In this document: positions 51,212 to 61,007 of the stretch, piece by piece
How positions within the stretch are numbered: position 1 is the stretch's first letter
How the letters are laid out: every line of letters begins with the position of its first letter
Assembly: GCA_963931055.1 (NCBI GenBank)
Contig: OZ006987.1
Span: forward strand, 2,294,001-2,358,000
Source: Coprenecus sp949297365
GTDB taxonomy: Bacteria; Bacteroidota; Bacteroidia; Bacteroidales; UBA932
Length of the DNA: 64,000 nt
Direction: 5' to 3'
Translations under genes and position numbers: made by a program
The notes under the pieces: model-generated
The model's input: only the letters and a program-made list of their open reading frames with translations
Databases searched by the model: none
What the model was told of the DNA's origin: nothing

Positions 51212-52416
51212 TTTCTCAGATCAGATATTATGTCAGTGAAATTGTCCATTACATAACGCACGTCATCATCTGAAAGATGGGTGTGAAGGGGAAGAGTCAC
51301 CTCGTTGCGGTACTGATTGTACGCATTGGGGAAGTTCTTGATATCGAAACCTATTGACTTATATGCAGTCATCATCGGCAGTGGCTTATAATGTACATTG
51401 CATGCGATGCCGCGCTCAGCCATCTTGACTATAACTTCATTACGGTAATCCACATCCTTGCCGGACAGGCGCACAAGGTACAGATGTCCGGATGATGAAT
51501 GCTCTGCTCCGTAATGATTAAGAGTCTGTACACCATATCCTTGTAGTGCGTCATCATACTGCCCGATAATCATCCTGCGCCTATGCAGCAGTTCAGGATA
51601 GCGCTTGAGCTGGGCAAGTCCTATCCCGGCCATAATATCGGTCATGTTGCATTTATAATATGGAGCCACGATGTCGTATTCCCATGCGCCCAACTGGGTC
51701 TTTGCCAATGCATCCTTGCTCTGTCCATGCAACGACAGTAACTGCAGTTGTTTATAAACAGCTTCATCGTCCAGTCCTTCATGAGACTTCCAAGTCAGAG
51801 CGCCGCCTTCAGCCGTAGTAAGATTTTTAACAGCATGAAATGAAAATGATGTAAAATCAGCTATCTCGCCGCACATCTTACCGTGCCACTTGGCCCCGAA
51901 CGCATGTGCCGCATCGGCGAGTACTATCACACGTTCAAATATTTTCTGAATCTCATTTGACGGTCTGAAAAGCCCTTTCTTAGATTCTACGGCCTTGAAC
52001 ACTTTATCATAGTCGCAGATAACTCCTCCAAGGTCTACGGGTATTACTACTTTTGTCTTTTCAGTTATGGCTTCTGCGACTTTGTCGTAATCCATCTCAT
52101 AAGAATCCGGAGCAGTATCCACCATCACAGGTTTTGCGCCTACATGGCAGACAGCACTCGCCGTCGCTGTATAAGTATAGGCCGGAACAATAACTTCGTC
52201 ACCAGGACCGACGCCAAGGACCCGAAGTGCCATCTCCATACATGCCGTAGCAGAATTGAGGCAAACCGATTTCTGTGTATTGCAGCACATGGATATCAGG
52301 TTCTCAAACTCTTTGGTCTTAGGTCCGGTAGTAATCCATCCAGAACTCAGTACCTCGACCACCATAGCGGCCTCAGCCTCCGTCATATCAGGAGGCGAAA
52401 ACGGAATTTTTCTCAT
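51208..52416 (-). CDS. DegT/DnrJ/EryC1 family sugar aminotransferase
   Basis: A 402-residue PLP enzyme. The lysine is in FHAVKNLTTAEGGAL; also CLNSATACMEMAL and LADAAHAFGAKWHG. ITTGPKTKEFE near the N-terminus is typical of aminotransferases making UDP-4-amino-4,6-dideoxy sugars. No dehydratase lies in the visible part of this locus, so it may use the keto sugar made by the PglF-type enzyme at 31145 or one encoded beyond the right edge. It overlaps the priming transferase gene by four bases. Confidence 0.87.
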   Translation of the reverse strand: MRKIPFSPPDMTEAEAAMVVEVLSSGWITTGPKTKEFENLISMCCNTQKSVCLNSATACMEMALRVLGVGPGDEVIVPAYTYTATASAVCHVGAKPVMVDTAPDSYEMDYDKVAEAITEKTKVVIPVDLGGVICDYDKVFKAVESKKGLFRPSNEIQKIFERVIVLADAAHAFGAKWHGKMCGEIADFTSFSFHAVKNLTTAEGGALTWKSHEGLDDEAVYKQLQLLSLHGQSKDALAKTQLGAWEYDIVAPYYKCNMTDIMAGIGLAQLKRYPELLHRRRMIIGQYDDALQGYGVQTLNHYGAEHSSSGHLYLVRLSGKDVDYRNEVIVKMAERGIACNVHYKPLPMMTAYKSIGFDIKNFPNAYNQYRNEVTLPLHTHLSDDDVRYVMDNFTDIISDLRK

Positions 52417-52437
52417 GATTATAGAATTATTAAATAT

Positions 52438-53217
52438 CTAAGCTATTTTATACTTTCTGACAAAGAAAATTTTCTTTGTCATATTCCCTAAGACATTCAT
52501 ACACATCCAGAATATTGATGAAATTTTTCTTTTGCCTATGCTTCTGAAAAGTATATAATGCCACATTACTTTATCTTTAATTGACGAAGGTGTTATAGAG
52601 CCTTTTCTTCGTCTGTAGAACCCTAAATTTTCTTTTAAAAGATAACATTGTGCTTTTTCTACTACTTTGAGCCACATCGCAGTATCATTATTTTTCTTAA
52701 CGTCTGCAATTTGTAAGAGTCCGACAACTTTTACATCATATATTACAGAAAGACACCCAGGCCAACAGCAACAATACATTCCGTATTTTCCAACCTTCTT
52801 TATTCCGCTGACGTAAACGCCTAATTCACTGGAATTCTCATCAATCTCAACATATTCATGATAAGAAAAATGATAGTTGTTTTTAACCATAAAATTTAAC
52901 TGCTTCTCCAATTTATCAGGCTTCCACAAATCATCACTGTCTAAAAAAGCAATCCACCGTCCGTTTGCTCTTTTGAGAGCATTATTTCTAGTTATCGCAG
53001 CACCACTGTTTACCGGATTACAAGCATATTTAATACGGGTATCTCTTTCTGCCAACAACCTTACCAATTCACTTGTATTGTCGGTCGAACAATCATCCTG
53101 AAACAGCAACTCCCAATCTTGATATGTCTGATTTATAACACTGTTAATAGTCTCTTCTATAAATCGTCCACAATTATAAGACGGAGTTATTATTGACACT
53201 TTACCATAAGATTGCAT
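52438..53217 (-). CDS. Glycosyltransferase family 2
   Basis: A 259-residue GT-A transferase: VSIITPSYNCGRFIEETINS, DDCSTDNTSELV, and the DxD-type motif FLDSDDLWKPDKLEKQ. The C-terminal part is basic and hydrophobic (GNMTKKIFFVRKYKIA), fitting membrane association. A 123-base gap precedes it (53218-53340), which holds a small inverted repeat GCAAT/ATTGC but no gene. Confidence 0.88.
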   Translation of the reverse strand: MQSYGKVSIITPSYNCGRFIEETINSVINQTYQDWELLFQDDCSTDNTSELVRLLAERDTRIKYACNPVNSGAAITRNNALKRANGRWIAFLDSDDLWKPDKLEKQLNFMVKNNYHFSYHEYVEIDENSSELGVYVSGIKKVGKYGMYCCCWPGCLSVIYDVKVVGLLQIADVKKNNDTAMWLKVVEKAQCYLLKENLGFYRRRKGSITPSSIKDKVMWHYILFRSIGKRKISSIFWMCMNVLGNMTKKIFFVRKYKIA

Positions 53218-53340
53218 ATTTTCTAATGTTTTAGCTTGAATTACTGGCCGACCTTACTCCGGAATATGCATATCATAAGACTTGCCTACAAAATCTCTAA
53301 TATATTGACGATTATTTTGCAATTAAATTGCGTTATAAGC

Positions 53341-54288
53341 TTATGGACGCTTCTGTTTAAAATCAGTAATGCTAAAAAGGCTTCCTAATTTATGATTGAA
53401 TTCAGGAGTATAAAAATCCATAAAACCACCTTGTGATGTAAAGGTTAACTCTCCAAAATAAATTTTTCCACTAATGTTATAAAGATCTACTCTAAGTTCT
53501 GGGAAACCATTAGACAGTGTTTCGGCAATCTCAATCATTTTATCAAAATTTTGAGGTTTTGGAATGATCTCACCTTTTAGATAATCAGAATTAAATACAG
53601 AAAATTCTGGATGTGGAGACCAATTCATATCATACGTCATAACATGAGCACTATTTCCTCCCGAACCTCTATCATTACATACCCAGATATAGTATGCTTT
53701 GCCATTAAAACACCATATCTTGTAATCAGTTAATGAGTGTGCTCCATCCTCTAAAGGAAGAACCTCTTCTGCTATAATACACGGCATCATGCCCTTATAT
53801 TGAGGTTCTGCATGAAGAGCTCCTATGTTTTTTCGATGAAGCCAGTTGTCTATAAGTTTAATAAGTTCTTTTTGTTTTTCAATTGTCAGTTCTGATTTAT
53901 GAATAATTTTATTTGTGCCTTTTCCATCTCCATTGTTTGCCTTTATAATAAAAGAGTCAGGCAAACTGTCAAAATTAACCTCGGAAGTGTTATGCCATAC
54001 TGCATAGAGCTTTACTAAAATGTCTTCAAGCCCTTTTGATTTGACATAGTCTCTTACTTTATATTTATCCGCCAATTCTGTCCAACGACTGGTATCGGAG
54101 TATAATTTAGCCCAAAGAATCTTTTCGTTAATATCTTGCGGATTATTTAAGTCCAACTTTCTCTTAAACACATAACGATAACGTATTTTTAACAGCAACT
54201 CCGGGCAATAATTTCCCATCAGTTCTGTCAATTTAATCACTGGCCAAAAAATAATACGGCCACTTTTACTTAAAGTAGGATGGAACAT
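53341..54288 (-). CDS. TupA-like ATP-grasp protein (second copy)
   Basis: A 315-residue protein with the same marks as the one at 36551: NEKILWAKLYSDTSRWTELADKYKV, FIIKANNGDGKG, LTDYKIWCFNGKAYYIWVC and RVDLYNISGKIYFGELTFTS. The two copies are clearly related but divergent. It may form an amide or similar bond on the second polysaccharide. It has gaps of 123 and 125 bases on its two sides, looser than the rest of the operon, so it may be a separately acquired module. Confidence 0.82.
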   Translation of the reverse strand: MFHPTLSKSGRIIFWPVIKLTELMGNYCPELLLKIRYRYVFKRKLDLNNPQDINEKILWAKLYSDTSRWTELADKYKVRDYVKSKGLEDILVKLYAVWHNTSEVNFDSLPDSFIIKANNGDGKGTNKIIHKSELTIEKQKELIKLIDNWLHRKNIGALHAEPQYKGMMPCIIAEEVLPLEDGAHSLTDYKIWCFNGKAYYIWVCNDRGSGGNSAHVMTYDMNWSPHPEFSVFNSDYLKGEIIPKPQNFDKMIEIAETLSNGFPELRVDLYNISGKIYFGELTFTSQGGFMDFYTPEFNHKLGSLFSITDFKQKRP

Positions 54289-54413
54289 ATTTGTGATTTA
54301 TAAGATGCGACACTTTACCAAATCTATATTATCTCAGTACTAGATGGATATCTTTAATATTTTTATAATACATTATAAATCCTATATTTATTATATTTCC
54401 AATCCTTAGTACC

Positions 54414-55433
54414 TTATAATTTTCTCCTGACAAAATCTGCCAGAATCTGTCTCAGCTCCGAATATTTGAACTTCGGAATATCTCGAAGAATATTTAAATA
54501 ATTTGATTTCCGATATTCTTTCATACGGGTGAACATTTTTGCATAATAACGTTCATTTTCTTCTACATTTAAAATCAGAGAATTCAGGTAATCAAAACGG
54601 AATTGCTTGGGCACTTCGCTTTCTTCTGCATAAGCAGGGAAAAAATCATCACCGCTCTTAGTGTAATTCCATGATACCTCAGGATGTCCTGTCTTGAAAT
54701 CGACATTTACGACAACTGCATATTTCGTTGGATTCCAAGGCATATTAAATACGAAATTGCCTAACGAATAAAATATATACCTGCCTTTATAAACCTCAAA
54801 ACCCTGTAATACATGTGGATGCATTCCTATAATCATATCCGCTCCGCAATCTACCATAAAACGGGCGAAATTCTTCTGATCAGAATACGGATAATCTATG
54901 AATTCATTACCCCAATGCACATAAACTATTCTGAAATCGCAGTCATTCAAAGCCTTTATCTTCCTTTCGATGTCATAATATTCTGGCATCGACCAATATA
55001 ACGGCGAATCGGAAAAATTTTCCGGACGGCAACTGAATGCCATAATGCCTATTTTTCTGTTCTGATGCTCTATAACCGTCGATTTTCTGCTTTTACTCCC
55101 GACATACTCACATCCGCTCCGTTCCAGATAATTCAGCATCCTTTCATATGCCTTTCCACCATGTTGCATAACATGATTATTCGCTACCCCATAAAGATTG
55201 AAATGCCTGATATGAGATAACTTATCCGGAGAAATTATGAATTGTTTCCTGTAAATTCCTTCTTTATTGGAGACATCGGAACATACGCATTCAAAATTCC
55301 CTATCCAAAAATCTGATCCGTTACGATTCAGTTTTGCAAAAGGGTCCGCGCCTTTTGCTATCGAAGAACCTACGCCGAATCCGGTATCGAAAAAACCGTC
55401 GGTGAAATTTATGTCCCCAGTAATTCTAATCAT
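54414..55433 (-). CDS. CapA-family protein (poly-gamma-glutamate synthesis type)
   Basis: A 339-residue member of the PGA_cap/CapA family with a calcineurin-like metallophosphatase fold. Marks are ITGDINFTDGF, GVANNHVMQHG, IVYVHWGNEF, GMHPHVLQGFEVYKGRYIFYSLGNFVF. CapA is part of the poly-gamma-glutamate machinery in Bacillus; many homologues sit in polysaccharide clusters with unknown roles. The frame reaches back to 55463, but the ATG at 55433 follows the upstream stop codon by two bases and fits the family start. A second CapA-like gene is at 59879. Confidence 0.85.
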   Translation of the reverse strand: MIRITGDINFTDGFFDTGFGVGSSIAKGADPFAKLNRNGSDFWIGNFECVCSDVSNKEGIYRKQFIISPDKLSHIRHFNLYGVANNHVMQHGGKAYERMLNYLERSGCEYVGSKSRKSTVIEHQNRKIGIMAFSCRPENFSDSPLYWSMPEYYDIERKIKALNDCDFRIVYVHWGNEFIDYPYSDQKNFARFMVDCGADMIIGMHPHVLQGFEVYKGRYIFYSLGNFVFNMPWNPTKYAVVVNVDFKTGHPEVSWNYTKSGDDFFPAYAEESEVPKQFRFDYLNSLILNVEENERYYAKMFTRMKEYRKSNYLNILRDIPKFKYSELRQILADFVRRKL

Positions 55434-55435
55434 GG

Positions 55436-56479
55436 TTATAGATATTTTGAAAGTACATTCCACGCCGCATCCGCCGAATAGGTCCTACACTTCTCATGGG
55501 CGGCATGTTTCATATAATCAAGTTTCGTCCTGTTGTTATACAATTCCAGAATCCTTTTCTCGAAATCATCGATACAATCTCCGAACGGCACTATATATCC
55601 CGTCTGTCCATCATCTATGAATTCATGCGAATGCATCCATTCCGTGGCAATCACGGGAATACCGGAAATATACGCATCAAGGATACTGCCAGGAAAGCCT
55701 TCTGTATAATAAGTTGTAGGAAAAAGCATAAGGTCATACCCACTCAATGTCTCATGGATATTTTCCGGAGCGAGGACACCGTTATAGGAAACGATATCCT
55801 TATTGCTATCCACCAATGACAGGAAATCTTCGCGATCCTGTTCTTTAATCGGGCCGAAGAAATCTATCTTTATATCATTGTATTTTCCTCTTATACGCTT
55901 GGTAAATTCAAATATCGTATCATAGCCTTTTTTCTTGTTGACCCTTGCCATGAACACCAGGCGGAATTCATCAGAAGTATTCTTTTCCCATCTCTTATCC
56001 GGATTGAAAAACCTGAAATTCGGAAAATATTCTGAATTTCTGAATCCGAAATCCAATTTCAACTGACAGTCTATATCTTTCATTTCTGGCAAAAAAGCCT
56101 TGATTTTCTTACTCAGATTCATTTGAAGTCTGTGCTGACCGAAACGTTCATTACCTTTGAAATATTCGACCTGCCATCCTCCTATGCAAATCTCGATTAT
56201 ATCGTATCTGAAAATTTTAGATAAATAATATGCCAACGGAAAAATATATGTAAGGTTGTTCAGACATGGGATGAGAACAAGCGTATTACATCTTACCAGT
56301 TGCCATAAAAGGACAAACAGTAACAAGGGATTGCGCCTTACATGTAGGGTATCAAAACTGTTTACTTTGCCATTAAAACGTTCTTCCACCAATTTATGGA
56401 CATTCCTAGTCTTTACAGTCTGCCCGTCAAGTTGATTGGATGAATAACCATACGCGCCTACTATCAATATTCTTTTCAT
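55436..56479 (-). CDS. Glycosyltransferase family 4
   Basis: A 347-residue GT-B transferase: ILIVGAYGYSSNQLDGQTVK at the N-terminus, LVFMARVNKKKGYDTIFEF, and the donor motif YTEGFPGSILDAYISGIPVIAT. Donor and acceptor unknown. It is 131 bases downstream of the next GT4 gene, an AT-rich gap without a supported gene. Confidence 0.87.
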   Translation of the reverse strand: MKRILIVGAYGYSSNQLDGQTVKTRNVHKLVEERFNGKVNSFDTLHVRRNPLLLFVLLWQLVRCNTLVLIPCLNNLTYIFPLAYYLSKIFRYDIIEICIGGWQVEYFKGNERFGQHRLQMNLSKKIKAFLPEMKDIDCQLKLDFGFRNSEYFPNFRFFNPDKRWEKNTSDEFRLVFMARVNKKKGYDTIFEFTKRIRGKYNDIKIDFFGPIKEQDREDFLSLVDSNKDIVSYNGVLAPENIHETLSGYDLMLFPTTYYTEGFPGSILDAYISGIPVIATEWMHSHEFIDDGQTGYIVPFGDCIDDFEKRILELYNNRTKLDYMKHAAHEKCRTYSADAAWNVLSKYL

Positions 56480-56610
56480 ACAGACCTAATTATACATTCT
56501 GATAAAAGATCATAACATGTTATTTTTAATATTTATGATTCGTAAAACAGAATAACTATTATCCATTACAGACAGATACTTCAAAAGCACCATGATATAA
56601 GTAGAGTGTC

Positions 56611-57708
56611 TCATTTCTTAATCAGGTCAACCCACTGTTCAATTATAGCATTGCTTGAAAACAATCTTTCCGCTCTTTGCTTTGAAACTTTCCCTTTCTC
56701 CAATATCTCTTCCGTTGATAGGTTCATCAGGCTAGTTAAAGCGTTTTTTATAGTTTCAGGTTTATCCCAATCGCAAAGAGCTCCGTTAGATTCGTCAACC
56801 AATATATCATAGTCTGATACCCGTGTCATGATAATTGGCTTTCCCAATGTCATTCCTTCGCAAATAGCATTTGGAAGCCCCTCGTATTTACTGAACAAAC
56901 CTACCACATCCGCTTCGTTCATCTTATCGTGTATCTCTGTCGTGCCATCATGTAAAGAAATAACATCATGCAAACTGTTTTTCTCTATTGCAGCATACGC
57001 TTCATCATAATGCATAGTTCCTGTTTCAGAGATCAATTTTCTCCCATACCAATCGACATGTATTTTCTCACGCTCTTGAACATTCAGCAACGCTAATGCA
57101 TTTACCAAGCCTATAGCATTCTTTACATTCTGATAAGAAGCTGCTACTACCATATGTAACTTTCCGTCATGTTTCGGTACATACGTCGTTGTTATTGTTT
57201 GTAAATTGACATTATTATATATGACTTTCAATTTTTTGCCATATTGTGGATAATGACTAATCCATAATTTTTTGGCGTTATCTGAATTGCAGACTATATA
57301 ATCGGCATAACGCTGAAACCAGCAGAATATCTTTCCTTTTTTTGATACGAATGTCCTTTCTTGCGCACTTCTTTCTCCCGTAATTACTTTCCATCTTTTA
57401 TATCCGATAGCAGCGAAATTATTCAGGAAATTGGGGGTCTCCAAAAAAGATATAACAGCATCGTAGCCTCCTCTGCGTATGAATTTTCTTACAAAAGCCA
57501 TTCTTTCCCAATAATTAGGAAGCAACTTGCAATATACTGGAATCTGCTTTGCATCAAGAATATGCGCATAAAAATCTCCTTCAGCATAATACAGAAATTC
57601 TACTTCGAATCCTGCGTCCTTAAGCAGACATCCAACAGTTACTATTTGCCTCTCGGCCCCGCCGCCTTCACTGCCGAGATTAGGGGAAAGAAATAAAATC
57701 TTTCTCAT
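56611..57708 (-). CDS. Glycosyltransferase family 4
   Basis: A 365-residue GT-B transferase: ILFLSPNLGSEGGGAERQIV, LHMVVAASYQNVKNAIGLVN, VVGLFSKYEGLPNAICEGMTLGK (cut here to its key part, E-x7-E type) and an SDYDILVDES segment. It overlaps the polymerase gene upstream by four bases, so translation is coupled. Confidence 0.88.
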   Translation of the reverse strand: MRKILFLSPNLGSEGGGAERQIVTVGCLLKDAGFEVEFLYYAEGDFYAHILDAKQIPVYCKLLPNYWERMAFVRKFIRRGGYDAVISFLETPNFLNNFAAIGYKRWKVITGERSAQERTFVSKKGKIFCWFQRYADYIVCNSDNAKKLWISHYPQYGKKLKVIYNNVNLQTITTTYVPKHDGKLHMVVAASYQNVKNAIGLVNALALLNVQEREKIHVDWYGRKLISETGTMHYDEAYAAIEKNSLHDVISLHDGTTEIHDKMNEADVVGLFSKYEGLPNAICEGMTLGKPIIMTRVSDYDILVDESNGALCDWDKPETIKNALTSLMNLSTEEILEKGKVSKQRAERLFSSNAIIEQWVDLIKK

Positions 57709-58859
57709 TTTGAAATACTATTGTCTTTAAAAAAACATCCCTCGTACAAACATCCAAAAGGGATAGCCATCAGTGCTAGTTTTTCATCCAAAAAAGCCGT
57801 TGAATACAGTGTTTTCATGAACCATATAGACACAATGGAAAGACATACTATACGCGCATATCCTTTATCCAATTTAAAATAAAGCCTTACAAACGAAATG
57901 AAGATGGATGCATATATCACAGTGCCGAGCAATCCAAAATCAACTAGAATTTCCAGCCAATCACTATGTGCGAACTTATGTAATGGGGAATAAAGAAGGG
58001 TTCCGTTATATCCGTATCCAAATAAAAAATTGATTATTTTATCTGTGCCAGCCCACATATTCCACATGACAGGATAAATTCTATCCCTCCCGGACGAATT
58101 TCCCTCCAATGTATCCTCAATGCGCCCTAAAAGATATTCATCACCTAAAATCAAATCTTTCACCCATACCGCAATGAGTAGTACAGATATAATTAATACC
58201 GCTATCTTAAAAACATTTTTTCTATTTTCTTTAAAAAGCATCCAAATATATAGAACTGACGGTATTACAGCTGCCAATATATTTCCCCTTTTTGCGCCAA
58301 TTATAATAAAAAATAGACAAACACAGAATAAGGACAATGATACTATACGTTTTTTCACACAGAACAACAATGGTAGAAGCATCAAGAAAATTACGCTTGC
58401 ATTTACCGTAGTTTCATCTCCCCCTCCATATAACTGAGCCAGCGCAATTTGTTGTGCATTATAGAACGATGGTATGGATGCAATGGTCAAAGTAACCGTT
58501 GAGATTAATATGAATTTCGGTGTCAGAATCCCTTTTTTCCCGAAAAAGGCAAACATTACAAATGCAAATAAGGCGTATAACGTATTGCCTATATTTGTCA
58601 TAGGTGGATTACTCCATAAGTGGCTTACGAAGAAATAGACTAAATTCAGTCCAGAAAACGCTATCATCAACCTTTCAATATTGGAGAAACCATACCTGAG
58701 ATAGTTGACGTAGCAACAATAAACCCCAAGAATTATAAAAAACAAGCGCCAAACAATAGCAGGAAAAGGAAATATAAAATACAGAAGATTTCCAATCATG
58801 CAAAAAATTGCAAGATTTCTTATCAGAACAAATCTATCTTGTATAATAGATTGAGTCAT
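57705..58859 (-). CDS. wzy: O-antigen polymerase/ligase family protein (Wzy-like)
   Basis: A 384-residue membrane protein with about ten to twelve helices and the O-antigen ligase-type region around residues 190-300, including GRIEDTLEGNSSGRDRIYPVMW and FGYGYNGTL with HSDWLEILVDFG, the pattern seen in Wzy_C-like proteins. As it sits among glycosyltransferases with a flippase at the operon start, polymerase is the more likely role. It starts three bases after the ATP-grasp stop codon. Confidence 0.85.
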   Translation of the reverse strand: MTQSIIQDRFVLIRNLAIFCMIGNLLYFIFPFPAIVWRLFFIILGVYCCYVNYLRYGFSNIERLMIAFSGLNLVYFFVSHLWSNPPMTNIGNTLYALFAFVMFAFFGKKGILTPKFILISTVTLTIASIPSFYNAQQIALAQLYGGGDETTVNASVIFLMLLPLLFCVKKRIVSLSLFCVCLFFIIIGAKRGNILAAVIPSVLYIWMLFKENRKNVFKIAVLIISVLLIAVWVKDLILGDEYLLGRIEDTLEGNSSGRDRIYPVMWNMWAGTDKIINFLFGYGYNGTLLYSPLHKFAHSDWLEILVDFGLLGTVIYASIFISFVRLYFKLDKGYARIVCLSIVSIWFMKTLYSTAFLDEKLALMAIPFGCLYEGCFFKDNSISK

Positions 58860-58862
58860 AAT

Positions 58863-59882
58863 TCAGTTTTCTTTTATCAAGTTTTCCACCATCCATCCTT
58901 CTATATCAAAACCATTTCCTTCATGCCATATCATATCATCCGTCCAGTAACCTTCACATTTATAGTATGCCTTTATTGAATATCCATAACTTATTTCCAC
59001 TATTAATGGATTGTTGCCTTCATCAAAAATAAAGTCTAAAGCCAATGACTGTGTTCCAAGTTTTTTAGCAATATCAAACGATACTCTTACACATCTCTCA
59101 TCTATTCCGGATTTATCATATATAATATCCCCGCTTCCAGATGCTCTGAAATCGTTCTTTCTTACCATTCGCTTTAATCCAAAGGCCTTATTGTTTCCTA
59201 TTACAACTACCCTTATATCGAATTTATTGTCCTTAATAAATTCTTGAAAGTAAACATATCCCTTTTCTCGACCATGCATCTTAGAATATTCAGGAGGAAA
59301 GAATAATCTGTAAAAACCTTTACATACACCCAAAAACGAATCTTTCCCGTTTTTCCATTTCTTATATCTTTCTTTCAAGTAATCTGTTCTTCCAAATTGC
59401 GGAAAACCTTTACCGAATGCCTTTTTTACAATTTTTTTCGCATAGTTTTTAGTCTTTACTAATTTAACATTCGAAGATCCTGCTCCACCGCGCAATTTGA
59501 ATACTTTTGGGAAAGATGTATTTTCTATCCAATTCAAAGCGTCTTTTTCAGTATAAAAGACATAAGAAGGGACTATAGGTGCACCAACTGCTTCTAATAG
59601 ATATTTTTGCCCGACCTTATCATCGAAATGCCACCCTGTATTGAAATCCGGGAACACTTTCTTTCCAACTCTTTGCAAAGAGTATAATAGTTGTTTTGCA
59701 AACAGTACATCTATATAATTTCCGTGATGATGATGCCACATGAAAGCATCGCAATCCGCTACCTGCTCTATTATATCGGATTCATACGCATTTACTATTT
59801 TATAATCAATACCATTGTCATTACAATACCTAATCCACCCGTCTGAAAATGAACCTGGCATATGGTGTATGGCTATTTTCAT
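58863..59882 (-). CDS. ATP-grasp ligase (RimK-like)
   Basis: A 339-residue protein with an N-terminal pre-ATP-grasp domain (MKIAIHHMPGSFSDGWIRYC) and an ATP-grasp domain: FPKVFKLRGGAGSSNVKLVK (ATP-binding Lys and Gly loop), VYFQEFIKDNKFDIRVVVIG, and SLALDFIFDEGNNPLIVEIS (Mg-binding acidic residues). Such ligases couple a carboxylate to an amine or thiol through an acyl phosphate. It overlaps the CapA gene by four bases, so the two are likely partners. Substrate unknown. Confidence 0.82.
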   Translation of the reverse strand: MKIAIHHMPGSFSDGWIRYCNDNGIDYKIVNAYESDIIEQVADCDAFMWHHHHGNYIDVLFAKQLLYSLQRVGKKVFPDFNTGWHFDDKVGQKYLLEAVGAPIVPSYVFYTEKDALNWIENTSFPKVFKLRGGAGSSNVKLVKTKNYAKKIVKKAFGKGFPQFGRTDYLKERYKKWKNGKDSFLGVCKGFYRLFFPPEYSKMHGREKGYVYFQEFIKDNKFDIRVVVIGNNKAFGLKRMVRKNDFRASGSGDIIYDKSGIDERCVRVSFDIAKKLGTQSLALDFIFDEGNNPLIVEISYGYSIKAYYKCEGYWTDDMIWHEGNGFDIEGWMVENLIKEN

Positions 59883-61006
59883 TTTTTCAATTTGTTTTCT
59901 AAAACATGCAACATTACATCCCGATGTGCTTCACATCTGAATATTGCTAAAACATAGCGATACCAAAAATCAAACAGCATAGACGGCAAAAGTCTCTTTG
60001 AGTACAAAGCTTTCAGATATCTATTGCTATAAGGTTGCAATGAATCTAAATATCCTTTTTCTTTTTGATTTGCCATATTTATAAATGCCTGCTCTAACTT
60101 TGCATCGTCTGCAATTATTGCATTCAATTCATTTATTTTGACGTAAAAAGCATCCTTATCTACAATAAAATCCACGATTGGATTATCTGCGCATTGAACA
60201 TACGGAATTATTTCAAAATTTATATTATTACCTAATGTCAATTTCACCAGATATCCCTCATTCCAAAAATCTCGTCTCCGTATTCCCTTGTCAAAGCAGA
60301 AATTACCCAATCCATAAAATATATATTTTCCATTATAGACTTCATAGCCGCTGATACAATGTTGGTGATGATTTACAACAACATCAGCTCCCGCATCAAT
60401 AAAAAACCTATAAGTTTTCTTCATACGCGGCGTAGGAAGATTGTAATGTTCCGTTCCTCCGTGGACTATCACGATTACATGATCAGCCTTTGACTCGGCC
60501 TCTTTAATCTGATAATAATTCTTTACTTCATCCAAAGGAGCAGAACCTCCTTTTTCTTTGCCTGCTATAGACCATTCATGTTCACAACAGTTCACTATGG
60601 CAATAGTTTTTTCTTTTATTTTTTTGTATAAGATTTTTTCTGCATCATGTAAATTCTTTCCACCTCCGACTATGTCTATTCCATTGTCCAAACATGCCTT
60701 TAATGTGTCTGATACACCTGTCTCTCCATAATCGTAAAAATGGTTATTAGCCAAAGTTACACAATCAAAACCGGCATATTTTAAAGCATAAATGGCATTT
60801 ACATTGCATTTTAGATTAGGACCTGTTTTACTTATCGGTTTACAAGGATTTGATACTATAGGAGCCTCCAGATTAACAATGGAATAATCAGCATCTGCAT
60901 TTACATCTGAAATACCGCTGAAAAAAGAAGCATAATCTCCAGATGCGATTAAATGACTCACCCTTGAATGTGGAACAAAATCTCCGGCTATGATTATTTT
61001 CACCAT
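59879..61006 (-). CDS. CapA-family protein (second copy)
   Basis: A 375-residue CapA/PGA_cap protein: MVKIIIAGDFVPHSR, SIVNLEAPIVSN, TLANNHFYDYGETGV, VIVIVHGGTEHYNLP, VVNHHQHCISGYEVYNGKYI, FYGLGNFCFD. All metal-ligand motifs of the calcineurin-like fold are present. It has a four-base overlap with the ATP-grasp gene downstream and one base to the AAC(3)-like gene upstream. It is clearly different from the copy at 54414, so the two probably act at different steps. Confidence 0.87.
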   Translation of the reverse strand: MVKIIIAGDFVPHSRVSHLIASGDYASFFSGISDVNADADYSIVNLEAPIVSNPCKPISKTGPNLKCNVNAIYALKYAGFDCVTLANNHFYDYGETGVSDTLKACLDNGIDIVGGGKNLHDAEKILYKKIKEKTIAIVNCCEHEWSIAGKEKGGSAPLDEVKNYYQIKEAESKADHVIVIVHGGTEHYNLPTPRMKKTYRFFIDAGADVVVNHHQHCISGYEVYNGKYIFYGLGNFCFDKGIRRRDFWNEGYLVKLTLGNNINFEIIPYVQCADNPIVDFIVDKDAFYVKINELNAIIADDAKLEQAFINMANQKEKGYLDSLQPYSNRYLKALYSKRLLPSMLFDFWYRYVLAIFRCEAHRDVMLHVLENKLKK

Positions 61007-61007
61007 T

